Below, piece after piece: positions 10,677 to 25,600 of a stretch of 64,000 bases of DNA. The stretch comes from Paratinospora sagittata (Eukaryota; Streptophyta; Magnoliopsida; Ranunculales; Menispermaceae), in assembly GCA_035771175.1 (NCBI GenBank), contig CM069598.1, forward strand, positions 2,757,931 through 2,821,930, written 5' to 3'. Each line of letters opens with the position of its first letter. The stretch's first letter is position 1. Under the pieces are notes generated by a model. The model saw only the letters and a program-made list of their open reading frames with translations, was not told the DNA's origin and searched no databases. A program made the position numbers and the translations under genes.

Positions 10677-13600
10677 TCAACCAAAGCCAAAGCCTTCACT
10701 AGCTTCATGTATAGCGAGCAGCAGGCGTTCTTGGAGCAGATCCTTGGAGGAATACTCAGGAAGGTCTAATTGGTTGAAGCTGAAGATTATGGAAAAAGAA
10801 ATGACAACAGAAGTTTGAATTCCACCCATCAGAAACTATTTGGCCACCAACTAGCAAGATATAATTATTACTATATTTTTTACTCGAGACTAACCATGTA
10901 TGAGCTGATGGCAACCTCTCAGGAGCTCCATATGCCTTGTGAATCTGAAACCTTTGTGGCCCAGAGATACCTTGTAGCGCTTTGAAACCCTCCAACGGTA
11001 CCTGAAAATCCAAAAACATTTACTTTTATGGCTTAAATACATATCCAGCACCTTACTAAATTTGCTCATGAACATATTCATTAGCTTCATTGACCATTTC
11101 TCTTCAAGATGGCCATCAGAAAAAAATTTATGAGGGCAGAAAACAGCATTGCAAGAGCTGGCCAGCTTAGTAATCTAAACAGGGCAACATTGCAACCTAC
11201 ACCAAGAGAAATCACTATCACCACTTATGTATTTCACGTTTCAACTTAAAAAAAGCTTTTATTGGATATACATTGAGAAAATTGATTTCCAATCTGCAAG
11301 TCAATCTGCAACACAAATTGTGCCAATAGAAGGCTTTTCTTGATGTCTTCACAATATTACCCCACATTGCAAGATATTTCTTCTTCTTCTTTTTTTTGAG
11401 GGGAAACAAACCATTGCATTAATAATAGGAGTATCAAAAACTGTCTTACAACAACAACACGAACTGAGCACAAGGAATGCTCAAGAGCAGAGGCAGAGCA
11501 CAAAGTCAACAAAACTAGAACAACAAAAATAGAAACACAAACAGTAACTAGCATAAGCAACCATGCCAATTTCTAACCCAATCCCTAATCATGTAATCCC
11601 CATTAATGTTAAACGCCACTAACCAAGACCCAGCCATTAAAATAATCTCATTCCAAAGAGAGGACACATTCCTAAATTCATTCTTGAAGATCCTATTATT
11701 GCGTTCCAGCCACATACTTAAATACTGAAGTTTCTCTAAAATACCTATATAGAGGCATTATCTTGCACTCCTATTGGTTGTAACTTTAAAGCATATGAAC
11801 AATAGAAAGTGATTTTGTTAGCACCCTAACAGAATCAAGCGTTCCTATACTGTTGTTGTCGTCATTGAGTCATTATTGCACATATAGAAAGAAATAATGT
11901 TCAATGAGAATGATGCATCCACTTCAATTTCTTGTCAATTCTAAACAACTTTCCTTGAACATGCTCGCTGGCCACTTCCTCTTGCACAAATAACAGATAA
12001 CTTTGCTCCCAACCAACAAAAATGGAGAACTTGAGAAAACACACAGAAGATTGTAAACCAAGGCCTATAACTGACTCAGGTATGTTTTAGTGATGAGAAA
12101 AAGCTATTAGTCCAACATATATTTGATTGTATAAAATGGCCGTTAATTGTTAGGCAGCAAATTTATTGTGAGAAAAGAAAGTTTTACTCAAGCCATCACG
12201 AAGTTCTAAGAAATGAAGAGTTGATTATTCAAATACATCATTGTGCTTCATATGAATTGAAAAGATTCATGAGAAATGTTAGTAGTTAATGAGTTCACCT
12301 TTGATGTTCCAGTCACAAACTGAAGGAATCTTGCCATGTCCTCCTTGCTAAATGCTTTGACAACCTCCCAGAACCACTGAACAACACCAGATGCAGCAGT
12401 ATAGCCAGTATACTCAGTATTGGCCTTCAGATCATCCACTGCACAACAAAGAAATATCAGAGAGAAGTAGATATTAATGGAGATTGAATACTACATAGAG
12501 TACTTAGCGCATATGTTAAAGGGACTCACGGTCAATTTCTGGAAGCCCACTGATAAGAAGCTCAAGCTCTTTATCATTAAAAATTGAAATAAGCTCTCGA
12601 GGGACCAATTCATTGAAACCTTCAAGGAACGAATTAATTTGAGGACGAATAGCATTCGTCAAGATATGTTCAGCAACCAGGTCCACATACTCATGCTTTG
12701 TTTCTTCTGTGACCCTGATGTTTCTCCCTCCAGGTATAAGCTCATAGTCGGTAACCTTGTAGAAAGGAGTAACAAAAGAAAAAAAAAAGTGATAAGTCTA
12801 AATTATAAAGCAAGTTGAAAGTCATCACATATGTAATGATAAAAAGGTTTCAATGCAAGTAGAAAACTTTGAAGTCCTGCAAATTGATCATAATGGTTTG
12901 ACACAGAAAGAATTTCACAAACAGCAAAACTAGGCAGAATTTGTTGAAACACAAGGGCTCAAGAAAGGTACAAAAAAAAAAGAACCAAACGGTATGGAAT
13001 AAGGTAGAAAATAGAAAAGATCTGATAATTCGACTTTGAATAATAAATGTTTCTTCAAAATGGAATTGAATAGAGAAACATGAAGTCACGTTACAGAGTC
13101 TACATTTTGAGAAAAAAAAGACAATTATTTTCATTTTTACAAGTGTGTCCCATAGTCAGTGACGTACAATGGGATCAAAGCCAATAAGTGCCAATTGGGT
13201 GTATCATTTGGCATCTTCTTACCTCAGTTTTCTCGTAAAGAATATGCTTCTCCTCATCCGCATCCATGCTAAATGTCAAGTCAGGTATGTCACTCACATC
13301 ATTCTGTTAAAAAGAGTCACATGTTAATATTCCCAGCAAAACACAAGTTTATTCATGATTACACAATGGTTGTGCAATAAAATACAGTGGATATAAGTTA
13401 GAGAAGTTACCTCCAGCATCCACTTCAAGTTCTTGTAGTAATCTGGATCAACAGCCTCAATATCATGATAAGTCACCTTTGCCCCAAGAATATGCTTGTA
13501 GAATGAGCGAGTGAAGTAAACATCCAAAAGTTGGCCATCAAAGAGTGCCTTGGCAACCTGATTCATAACAAAGGTTAAGACAACATATAAATAAAAATGA

Positions 13601-16600
13601 AGTAAACCAAAGAAATCAGCACAGGAATGCAAAATGGTCCAGGAAGAATTACCACACGGCCTACAAATTTGAAATATGACAGATGCTCTGTTTGATACAC
13701 AGAATTGGGATTTGGTTGGAAGGTTGCATTGTTCCCCACATTAGTGAAAAGCAATGCCCCCTTGTCAAATATAACCCTAGATAGCAACTGATACCACTCT
13801 CGTGTCAGACCACCAGCATCAATTCCCTCTTCACCCTGAAACTGCACAGTTAAACGCCCCTTCAAATCTTGACTAGGGCGCATTCTCAACTGATTGAAGG
13901 AATCTTCTAACACATATGCACGACGAACACTTATGCGCAAAGGGGCAGAAGGGTGCTGCTCGTGCTGTTGCCTGATTTTTGAGCGGAAATATGCCCTCTT
14001 ATTGTCAAAATCAATAAGTCTTGGTGCCTTCAGCATCATAGAGAGTGATTTCTCCAGTAAACCAGGATTTTGTCTAATGAAAGCATTAAGAAGACGACGA
14101 TGCTTCTCAGCAAACCTTGCAAAAGTAACAGCAGTATCAGGTCGTCTCTGGACGTGTCCACCACATTTAGAAGTTGATTCAAATGAATTCCCAGTAGATT
14201 CTTTGACCTCTCTTGCAGTAACCTCGACATGATCGTGTGGCAAAATAGAGACATTTGCTTGGAGCCGCTCACTCAGAACAAAGAAAGCTTCAATGTATGG
14301 CAATAGGCGCTGTGTGCCAGGAGGAAGAGGTGGAAACAGAGAAGAGGCACCTCCTACATGGTCCCCAGCGTTTGCATGTGGCATCGTAGAAGAAGAAGAG
14401 CTCTGCCCCAGCTTTGACTCAGTTGTGCTTATACAGTCACTCAATTCTTGCCACAATGGTTCAAGTGCTACATTTAATCGCCACATGATGGCATGCTCAT
14501 CCTTCTCCCCATCATTCTCTTGTCCCTTACTTGCATCAACTGTTGAAGAAGCAAGTACACTAAGTGCTAGAAGAACACGTAAGATCGCAGCCCCAGCCAT
14601 AGAACCCGCACTCAACCCCAGCATGTGTGTACTGTTCAGTGTAGCAAGATCGGACACAGCAGAAGTACTCAATCCATGAGCTAAGCCCGCCAACTCTGAA
14701 GTGAAAAACTTCCGATGAGGGGCAGCAACAAAGGCCAATTTCTTCAGGACCTCCGCTGCAGCTGAATAGACCGTGTCTGAAAGCCTAATCATTTCAAATT
14801 TTAAATCAGCAATCCCACCAAGTGTAGAATATGTGATAATGATATAGCTACAGTGGAAACTTCTAATTTATAGTAGCATTTAAATATAAATATGGTAGAT
14901 AAAATTACCCCTCATGAGCAAGAAGGCTACAGAGGTTGCGCAACTCAGACTCAGGAAGCTGCAGGAAAATATCATATGGATTGATCGTTCTCTTTATATC
15001 TGATGCCGGCAACTTGCCACTGATATCCTTACCCAACTCTTGATTGGACGACTCTGGTTCAGGTACAGAATGACCATTCTGGTTATCACCTGAATCATCA
15101 TTGACAGGTAGATTTTGGGAATCAGCTGAAGTTGCTTCCGAACGAGGTTGATATTCTACCTTCGATGCAGCGATGCGAACCACTTCTTGGAGAAGAACCA
15201 CAACCTGCACACAAAAACATATATAAGAAAATCAATACATTGAGATTAAGAGAATAACTGTTTCCAAATAGGTGTCCACCATACTTGTTCAAGATGAGCA
15301 CTACTGCGTAAAAATAGTGGTTGCTTCAAAAGTTTTAGAAACAATATTAGAGGTATGTCACTCTTGGAGGTTTCCTTTGAGCCCAATGAAGCTGCATTTC
15401 CTAAAATGTTTTCTTTCCCTACTTCCCCATTAGCTTCTGAACAAATTGTACTCGAGGGTGTGAGGTTCGATGACGAATCAAAAAAGAAAAGAATATCTGC
15501 AACTGCTGCATGACTTGTGGCCAGATAAGTCAAGATCTCAAGAATACGACGTAACACCAGAGGTGGAAAACCTGCAGGCAAAGAAAAAAAAACAACAAAA
15601 GAAAGGTTAATCCATTTAGGAAGGGGAAACTGTAAGGAAACAAATCATTCAAGCACACCAAAGAGATACCATCCAAAAGCTGTGATCGAACATATACAAC
15701 ATTAGACTGACATCCATAAAGCCTCTTTGGAGTCACTGCTGCAGATCCACTGACAGAACCTTCAGCTTCAGGTTTAATCATATCAAGTAAAATGTGAAGT
15801 AGAACTGCCCGTGTAACGCTATGTGCACATAGGTTCAAAAACAACCTCTCAAGAAGGCCCTTTCCCAGGGGCTGCCCACATAAACAAGTAGGCCACCATG
15901 TTAGAACACCAGCTGTACCCAAACGGAGGATTCACAATATAGGTCTATTGGGCAAAATCACTTTCTAAATTGACTGAGAAGATGCTCCTTAATGCAAGAT
16001 GAACTGAACAAAAGTATAATATTGACCCATATTTCAGTGCCTGAGATGTATATATATAGTAATGGTTTTGCTGTGGGACCTGAGACGTTTCATTCTATAC
16101 AAAAGAACATGTCTTTTCAAATTCAGTCAACATTTGCAATTTATCCTATATTTTAATGCATCAAATGGCAGAGTTACAAAGTTTTACCATGGAGGCAGAG
16201 GATGCTTTTAGGATTGAACACCAAATGTTACATTAATTACAATTTTTTTTAACAAAAGTTCCAAAACTAAAGAAGAAGATGAACTTTATAAATAAATAGA
16301 TCACAATTTAAGTAGCCAATGGTACAATTTCAAACAAGTAGCCAATTGCAAACGAGTATGCTTTTTCAAATTCAATAAACCTTTTTATCCCACAGATACA
16401 TCCAACAGTATAATTAAAAAGCTCTTCCAGGGAGGCGGAGTATTTTTTTCCATATTGAAGCTAAAGACCAAATGAATCACATTAATTTCATTTTTTTATT
16501 CATATCTTAAGATGAAGATGCACTTTAAAAACAAGTAGGTTGCAAATCAAGTAGCCAATTATACAATTTCCAAATTTCCCAAGTTTCTGAAATATGATGG

Positions 16601-19600
16601 CCAACTATACCATGTTTCTTATTTACTACATCTCATCCCTCCTATTGCAAATAATAATTTACTTTGAAAATAAATCAACATATATATTTAATATGTATAA
16701 ATAACCTTTCAACAAACTCAAGTCAAATATAAAAATTAATGGATCATGATTTGTATTGCTGGTTGCAATTACTTAAGAACAAGATACAGCAACTCAGAAA
16801 AGCATAACTTGCCAAATCTTAAGGTTCAGTCAATAAATGAATGACTATTACCTGAGCTAATCTAAGGAGCCGAACCAATGCTTGCAAGGCATTTGCATCC
16901 AAAAGAGGTGCACCCTCAATTTCCTTCATTTTCATATTATCCGAAATGGCAGAAACTGCTCTCCGACCTATTGTAACTCCTACACCCCTATCAGTCACTG
17001 TCTGTCTATCAAATCCCAGATTATTCCTCCTGCCACCAAGCCTGTGGCTACCTCCAAAAAGGCTGCGAGCCTGATAATGGCTCATTGCTCTGTCCCTAAG
17101 CATCTGTGCCTCAGCAAGTAATGGAGAAGGTAGTCCTGACAGAACTGCCTCAGATGAAGTCAAGAGAACCTGGAAAGAGAAGCAAAGAAAGTTACTAAAA
17201 GTTAACAAAGAAGTAAACAAGAGCAGATGGAAGAAGATCAAACCTCTTCGCGCAAATCAGCAGGAAAAGTAGCTATAATAGAAGCATTATCCATGTCAAC
17301 TGGTTGCCCTTCAGCTTGTTGAGACTGTGCAATCCTTTGTGCCCTTTGTTGCGCCAAAACTTCTGCTTGGATATCTGGAGGAAGAGCAGCTAAAAACTCA
17401 GGATCAATATCCTCTGCCGGAGGTGGTGCATAGGCTGGAGCTTGAACAGATTGAGTTTGTTGGGAGGCGAGTACTTCTGCACGCAGATCATCAGGCAGCG
17501 CCTCCAAAAAGGTAGGGTCAATAGTATTTGCATTAGAAGTCTCATTACTAATATTGGTTTCATTGCCTTCATTAGTATCTTGAGCAATTGCAGTGCTTTG
17601 CCCAGCATATTCATTTGCATCATCATTAGAAACAGGCATGTGACACTCTACTTCTGCCCCTGCACCATCCATATCGACATCAGCACTAGCATGCATAGAA
17701 GACACATGACCATCATCACTAGCATCAGGCATTTCCGGACCATAGTCAACACATGCATAATTACTAGACTGGCTATTGGCTCTTGATGGTTCATCAACAC
17801 CATCCTGAATTGATGAATCATGGAGATTAGTGAGCTGAGGAGAAACTTGATTCTCATCATGAACACTTCGTGAGTCAACTGATGGTGTAACAGTCTCTAA
17901 CTGTCCACTGGTAGCATCATTTCCCTCCCCAATTTCCATGGTTTCATTTCCATCTGGTACACTGTTCAGTTCACTTAGATGTCTTGATATACGTTCCGGG
18001 ATTTGTGAACGTTCAACTGCTTCTCCAGCAATAGATTCTACATTGGCCTCACCATAGGATAATTCAGTAAAATGATAACCACTTTCAATCATAGGATTAT
18101 CCGGATGATCTGCTGATTCCGTTGGAAATTGTTGAATGTGAGCTTCACTTTGACTGTCAACATTATCGCCAGCTACCGGAGTTTGACCATCAAGATTTGA
18201 CAGAGGGTCATCTGATTGTAGCCTTTCCTGGGGTCCCGAGTTCTCCGACAGCCTCTGAGAGGGCGGATTACTGGCAGAAGCTACACTACGTAACTGAGAT
18301 ATAAACTGTTCCTCTACAGCCTGTGCAATTGCAGCAGCTTGACCACTAGCCTGAGGCTGACCATCATCAGTCCACCGACCATCACCTGGTCCCCTTCGTC
18401 CAGACAAATGCAAAGAATCCACACCAAAAGAAAAATCAATCAGAGGCGGCGGTGCCGCACCAACCAAGCGATCACCGAAGAGAGAAGCAGACACATGTTC
18501 AGATGGAAGAACAGGAGTATCAAACATATAGAAATGAGTTACATCAAAACTGCCAACTGGTAAAGCGTCCCAATCTCTAGAAGAATTTCCAGTTGAGGGC
18601 CACATTGACGCAGCTGGATCACCTGACTGGGAAGGCCTAAGGAGGAGTGGATGTTGAAAACCACTTCCATCTAAACCAGAACGCTCAATGTAAGTTCTAT
18701 TAGCAGCTTGACGACGACGCTCAGAGCCTAAGGGCCTACGAAGACCAAATAAGTCATCCATATTTACCCCATGAAAGGGCTCAGGTGCAACATCAATCAG
18801 ACCACCTGCAGCTCCAGGTCGGCCAAGAACTTGCAGATGATCAAAACCATCAAGACCTTCCCTCCATCTTACTTCTATAACTCGGTTCTCATGGAAATCA
18901 TCATCCTCTTCATCAATCATCTCATCATTGTACTCATCCCCCAGTCCATTGTCATCATGGTCCTCCACATCAGTATCTGCCAAAGACATCAGTGCAGCAC
19001 CATCTTCTGCAATATCTTCATCATCCACATCTTCATCATCATCCTCGTCATCATCATCACCTTCTTCTCCCATGTCCTCATCATCTTCATCACCCATATC
19101 ATCATCTGTTCTGCGCTCAAGACGGAAGGTCACCTCAACTCCATTTGTATTTCGCAATACCCCACCTTCTTCCATATCATCACCCATGAACTCAACCCTG
19201 TTCTCCATAGGTGGGTTAGTGGGCATGGTCTGTTCTACTTCTATTTGTGCATCTTGCTCCATAGACTGATTAGTGTTTGCAACATGACTCCCTTCATTGA
19301 GAGATGATGCTTGAAGCTGCTGTTCAGTTGGCACTGCATTTGTTTCTTCATTTGAACTGCTGTTATTCTGGTTATTCCTTGCAGCTTCACCGGTAGAGAA
19401 GGCATTTGTTTGATCTTCAGTTCTTACATTCATTGCTGTTAACTTTTTTTTGTTTGGCCCATCCAACTTGAATGCTTGCTCACTAGCATTAGCAGCTCTT
19501 GTTAAGCTTTCCAATGCCTTGAGTATGAGATTTACAACTTTTGGAGAATCAGGATGGTCCAAATCAATCACCTGAAGAATACTGGTCAGAGACTGAACCA

Positions 19601-22600
19601 TTCCTCCATCTATCATGCTCTTTGCCATGTCCGGTGAGCAACCAGGACCAGGCAAGTTGCTGGAGGATGAATTTTTAGACAAAATAGATGTGACCAAATC
19701 AACAAAGGCTAGAATCTTCTTATTTGGTAATAAAATGCTCTTGTTTGAGGAATTAGCTTCCAAGATTGAGAATGAAGAAAAGGCTCTAACAATTTCACCA
19801 ATCACTCGTCTGCGCCCTTCACTAGAACGCCCAGATAGCACTACCAGAAACCATGAAGCTTTTTCAGACAACTTTTCTCTCCATTCATCAGCAACTTCTT
19901 CAGTTTTATCAGAAGATAAAGGAAGTAGATGATGCAAAATGTGATATAGTATTCCACCATGTCCAGTGCTTTCTACTTGAGTAGCTCCACGGTGTTGGCA
20001 GCTTTCCATATCACGTCTCAGAATAACCCCTGCCGCGTGCACATACATGAGTAGCACATCGCTCAACAACTTTAGGACAAAAGTGACCTTTGCTAGCCCT
20101 GCCGATCTTTCAGAAATACTATCACCCTCCATTGTCTTCGAGTCATCAACTTTTGATTTTCCCTTTTTCCTTGTAGTGGGTTCATCTACTTCCATAGGAA
20201 CTGAATGGCTATTACAATCTTCCTGAATTTTTGGTGAAGGATAGCTCATTAGTATTTCCAGAAGCTGATCAATTACTTGAGTCAGATTAGCAGGAACCTT
20301 TTTGTGCCCCTTGGAGCATTTACCAGATCCATCGTGTTGCTTATTTTCAGGTATCCGAACACATTCATTTGAGGATAGACCAACTTCAACACCCACTGCC
20401 TTTAATTTCTCCTTTTCTTTCTCTTTTTCCTTTGATAATACAACAGTGATCCTCCCTCCTGATGACTCCAACTGGCAAACTGCAGCTGCAGCTCTCATGA
20501 AAACCACAGGATCCCTAGAGATTACAGGTGCCATGGATGTCAAAAATGTTTGTGGGGAGAGACGGCCAGCATGGCGACTAAGGATGCCAGATAAAGTTTG
20601 TCGAATCTCCAACTCCATAGCCGTTTGTAGGGTTTGAGGATCTTCAAGAAGGTGCCTAATTATAGCAGATGCCACACTGTCATATCCAGGGAAGAAACAA
20701 CTTCTTGGAAGATTAAATAGAGCAGCAAGACCTCCATTTTCAAGAAATTGCATAGCAATAGCATGTGTTTTTGTCAAGCGGGCACATAATTGCATTACAG
20801 CTTGCATTACCATAGCTGGAACATGCTGTTTAATAAATTCACAAGCAATTTCCAGTACCCTATGACACTCCTCAAGTGAGAGGTAACCAGTGGACTTCCC
20901 TAAGATCTTCTCAAACACATTGCCAGATTCTGCTTCGGATTCTTTTTCATTGGTGACTGAAGCATTTTTTGTCTCTTTAACTGCTGCTGAAAGAGACAAT
21001 GACGCTTGCTCTTTAGATGAGTCAGTTGTAGATCCGGGGAGAATTCCTTCAGTACCTTCAGCGGAAACTCTGCGTTTAGGTTGCAACATGCTGTCTAGGA
21101 TGAGCAGCAAAGCACTTATGCCCTTTGGGACTGGAATCTCCTCTCCTGACCCATTTCTTTCCTTAAACTTCATCAAGATATCTATTGCCACAGATACAAT
21201 ACCATTTTCTGCAGCAATTTCGCGAGCGTTACCATCTTCAGAAAGAAGCAAGGCTAAAATATGTGATATGGTAGACAGTGCACTGGTATCTTTTAAGAAA
21301 TCAAATGGACAAAATTTCAGCTGCTGAATCAGGTAGGAAGTAACTTTTGGACGATCTTCCCCTTTGCTCCTGTTGCAAAGTGTCACAAGCAATTCAGTCA
21401 ATGCAAAGGCCATTGAATCACTACTCTGGAACAACTTCATAGAGGACGCAAGGATATCATCTAATGGAGGTGCCTCTGTCCCTCTCTCTTCCACAGGTAC
21501 ATCCTTCATCTTATCGCCACTATCTTCTTTAGAAGTTTCGGATGAATTTCCAAGCGATAAGGCAAGGGCTCGAGCCAGCTCATCATCTTCCTGCACAGGA
21601 TCTTCAGCATGGCTTAATAACCACTCCATGGCCATCTCAACACTGTTTGCTTCCACCCTTCTAAGTGCTTCCTCTGCTCTGCCCCGAGTAAAGCCCATGT
21701 CAACAATAGTAGCAATGGTTCCTTCATCAGGAGGGGGACCAAGGAACCGCTGGGCTACACTTCCAACTGCACCATTACGCCCCCGCTTTACATCTCCAAC
21801 ACCGGAGTAAATATTCGTAACAAGGGAAACCATGGCAATGACGAAAGATGAGCTACAACTAGGAAACATGGGTTGATTCCATACTGGGAGGACAACATCC
21901 AGAACCTGGGACTGCAGCATACGTACAAACACTTCTGGATCCCTAGGAACTGGAAACAACCCAATCGATAATCCAGCCGCAACAGGCTGAACAAGAAGCT
22001 GAGCTTGAGATGATGAAGTTGGAGATAAAAGTAAAGCAGAGTTGACAAAATACTCCAGCATACGACAATAACTCTGCAATGTATCAAGCAACCATGAACT
22101 GTGAGAAAACCTGTTCCCTTCGCTCCACTTCTCTTGATCAACTCCAGATGAGGGAATATAAGGTAAAGTCCAAAGCAACTGACTTGTGGCCTCAAATGTC
22201 GTCAGAAGCTCCTTGAAGGTTCCATGGACGTAGAAGTTATTCACCAATATTGTATTGCATGCACGTCGCCTGCTATCAAAGGTCAGTGCCACCATGTCAT
22301 CCACAACCTTCCCAAGATATCGGCATTTCACTGAAAGCGACATTTCAAGTGCAGGAGAGGAAGAATGCCCAGAGAAACTAAGAGCCTCATGAAAGATTTT
22401 AGACAGCACAGTAGCAAGGCTCCTTGAAGCAGAACTCAATGAGCCAGATTCAGCTCTTCGACGATTTGGACCTGTGAATCCTTTAACCAGAGTTATATAG
22501 AAAGAACGTATGCAAAAAGCAAGCTTATTTAGACTTTCCAAAACAATTACATCAGGGCTTTTCATTTTAGTATCTTGGACAGAAGAATTCTCTGATGTAT

Positions 22601-25600
22601 TTCCAGAATTTTCTGAATCAATGTTTGAAATATCCATCTGTCTACCAGATCTGCCACCTCTCATACGTGTCAATCCATAGCGACTATGACGGTGTACACC
22701 TTCAGCAGACCGTACCACAGACAGGAGCTCCTGCTCTCCACTCCAATGGGACTGAGAACCATTCCTTGTTGAAACAGGATTTGTATACCTTGACATTTGA
22801 GCAATGTTTGCATCATCCTCACCCCCCGCAATTCTGGATAAGGTAGCATCTGCGGCTCCAGGTTCTTGCTCATCCCTTTTTTCTTCCACCTTGGAATCAG
22901 TGGACAAGGAAATTTGCCATAGTACTTCCTTGTAAACCTTCCCAATATCCTTCAACACATCAGCATCAGCAGTGCTCAATTCAGATACCATGCTGGTAGA
23001 ACCCTTCAATAAAAAATTAGAAAGTGATAGAAGACCTTCAAGACTGGAAAGGAATCTTAGAACCTCCATTTGCTTTGACACTTCCAGTTTAGTAAAATGA
23101 GTCCCTTCAATTGACACTAGCAGTTCATTTGTCGACTTCAGATGTTCTCTCAAGAATGTGCATATTAAGCGAGCAAGACCGTTAGAGTGCTGGGGTGAGA
23201 AGTTCTTAAAAGCAACAGATAAACTCTGCCCAATTGATACAGAAAGAGGCATTAACGGCAAAGTGAACAGCTGGAGAACCGCTTCAATTCCCTTCTTCTC
23301 AATAAATATTCGGACTGTGTCCGCATTCTGAAGAATAGTTTCAAGCAGACGTGCAACATTGGTTATACACTCAGGAAGGAAAGATTCTATATTCACCAAA
23401 GAACCATCAGAAGAAGCTTCAATAGTCTGCTCTGAACTTTCCATCTTGGATGATTCCCCATCATCTGATGAAACCAGATTCCTATCTTCTACATCAGTTT
23501 CCATTGGAACAGGAGCCGAAGAGCACTGCTGATCAATTGCTGAGGAAGGAGCTTCTACCCCATGTCCAATCTTTGAAATCGTATTCAAGATCTCAATCAG
23601 CATGTCCACACCAGAACCACGCAATGACGAAGCATGGCGCATCAGTTCATCCAAACCAGTAGACAAGGATCCAGGAGTATCACCACTAAGGGCTCGTAAG
23701 TATGTTTTGGAAGTAAATATCTTCACAAAGCACCTTAAAGCATTGCGATCCTTCACAGCCTGAAGTCCTTTGTTATTCAAGCACAATGCATCCAAGCACT
23801 GTGGTATGCATGACACTGCTTCCGCAGAACAAAGAACTCCGCTCATTATGGCATCCAGGAAAGTAGATGGAAGATCAGCAGCATCTAAAACAGCAAAACA
23901 TGTCGGATCTTTGTGAATGAGATCACTCATAACAGTTGCCGCCAGGGAAAATACCCCACCACCAAAATCTTTTGCTCTTCTGAAAATGATACAAAGGCCC
24001 TGAGGCAACAAACTCTCCTCTGAACCATATAAACGGGCAGTGGTTCCGGGGGCATAGGTCCCAAGCGATATTGAACGCAACAAAGCTTTCATCAGTAACC
24101 GGCGGTGATAAGCAACCAATGCTTCAGAGTAAAGTGGCTGCATATTATCCAGGTCACCAGAACTTCCAAGGGCAACTTGTTTTCCTTTCTTACTGCACTG
24201 AGAGTCTTCACCATGTCTCTTTGAAGCCTTTTCTACATGAGAAACTTCTATCTTCAGGCGTGCAATAGTGTCATCTAGACCTCCTAAATCTCTAAACAAT
24301 GCAGCAGCTGGGTTACTATAGTCCATAAAAGCTTCCAGAACATGAACACCGGTACTGACCAAGTGCAAATGTTGGGGATCAGTGTCTTTAAGAAGAGGAA
24401 GAAGGGTAGGTATAAATCCAGCTTCCCGCAAGGCAGAGCAACCTGAAGAGGAAGAGACCAAAACAGTGACAAGTGATAGAAGAGCCTCAGCAAAAACAAC
24501 AGACCATTTTGATGAATCCCCAGTTATACAATCAATTGTCTTCTGCATAAGACTCGGTAGAATTCCACGATGCCCGCCTGAGGTGATGGCAGTCAATACT
24601 GCTGCCTGACGAGACCGATCTTGGCAAAGTGCAACCAATGATAGAATACCTAGTATGCGGATTTTTTCTGGGATTGCATCTTCATAGCTTAACAAAGATA
24701 CTAGTTCATTGATGAACTCGGGTTCATTATTAAAAAAAGCAGCCAAGTCATCAGCATCGTGGCTTGCTTGAACAAGTACAATGAAAGCATAGAGACGAAT
24801 ACATATATACTGCTGACGGAGAGCTAAAGACCCAAAAGCTCTCGCAAACCTCAATCTTGTCAAAAGTGAAAACCTTAAATTAGGTGGTACTTTGTAATCT
24901 GTCACTAGCCTATTCAGAAGCTCAAGATCACCCTCTTCACAAGCATTGATGTTGGGCAAATGAATGACTTGTAAACCCTGGTTTAACTGGTTCATAGTAG
25001 AAGCCTCTTTTGATGAACCACTTTCATAAAACTCAAAATGGAGCATGCAGCCTAACTCGTGTGCCACAGAATCACACCCATTCTGTACAGAACATGATAT
25101 TAACCCAAGACCTTCTTCCTTTCCTCCCCAACCTTGTGAAAAAGTAAACAACTTTGGGATTAAAGAAGCATCCCTTATAGAGCATTTCCCAGTTATTTTC
25201 TTCAAGAATGCAGCCAATGTCTGAAGACTAGCTTCAACCACATCTGCATCAGTAGAAGCAAGCAGAGACGACAGATGTTGCTGCATTGAGATAAGAAGGA
25301 AAACATAAGATCAGAGATACAAACTAAAGCAAATGGAAAATAAGAAATAAAAACTGAATTATTCAATGCTTCAACATAAAACCGGTCATAAAAAAGTATG
25401 CAACACACCAATTAGCTAGTAGCAAAAGAACTATATAACAAATAAATAAACATAAGAGCGTAGTTGCAAAGAACAAGAACTTCCAACATGATGACACATA
25501 CTTCATAAGAACTATAAAAGTGCTTGTTTGTACAGTTCTCCAAGATAATCCTTATAACACGGAGAATTTGAAGAACAGCTTCTCTTGGAAAGGGAGGATC

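Noticed and set aside
11218..11409. Short minus-strand frame with poly-Lys start in UPL intron 13
   Set aside because: It begins in the A-rich tail of the LINE 3' fragment and is intronic sequence.
18928..19269. Ser/Pro-rich + strand frame opposite the UPL exon
   Set aside because: It is the antisense of GAT/GAA-rich acidic codons of the UPL protein. Its low complexity follows from that, and no independent gene signals are present.
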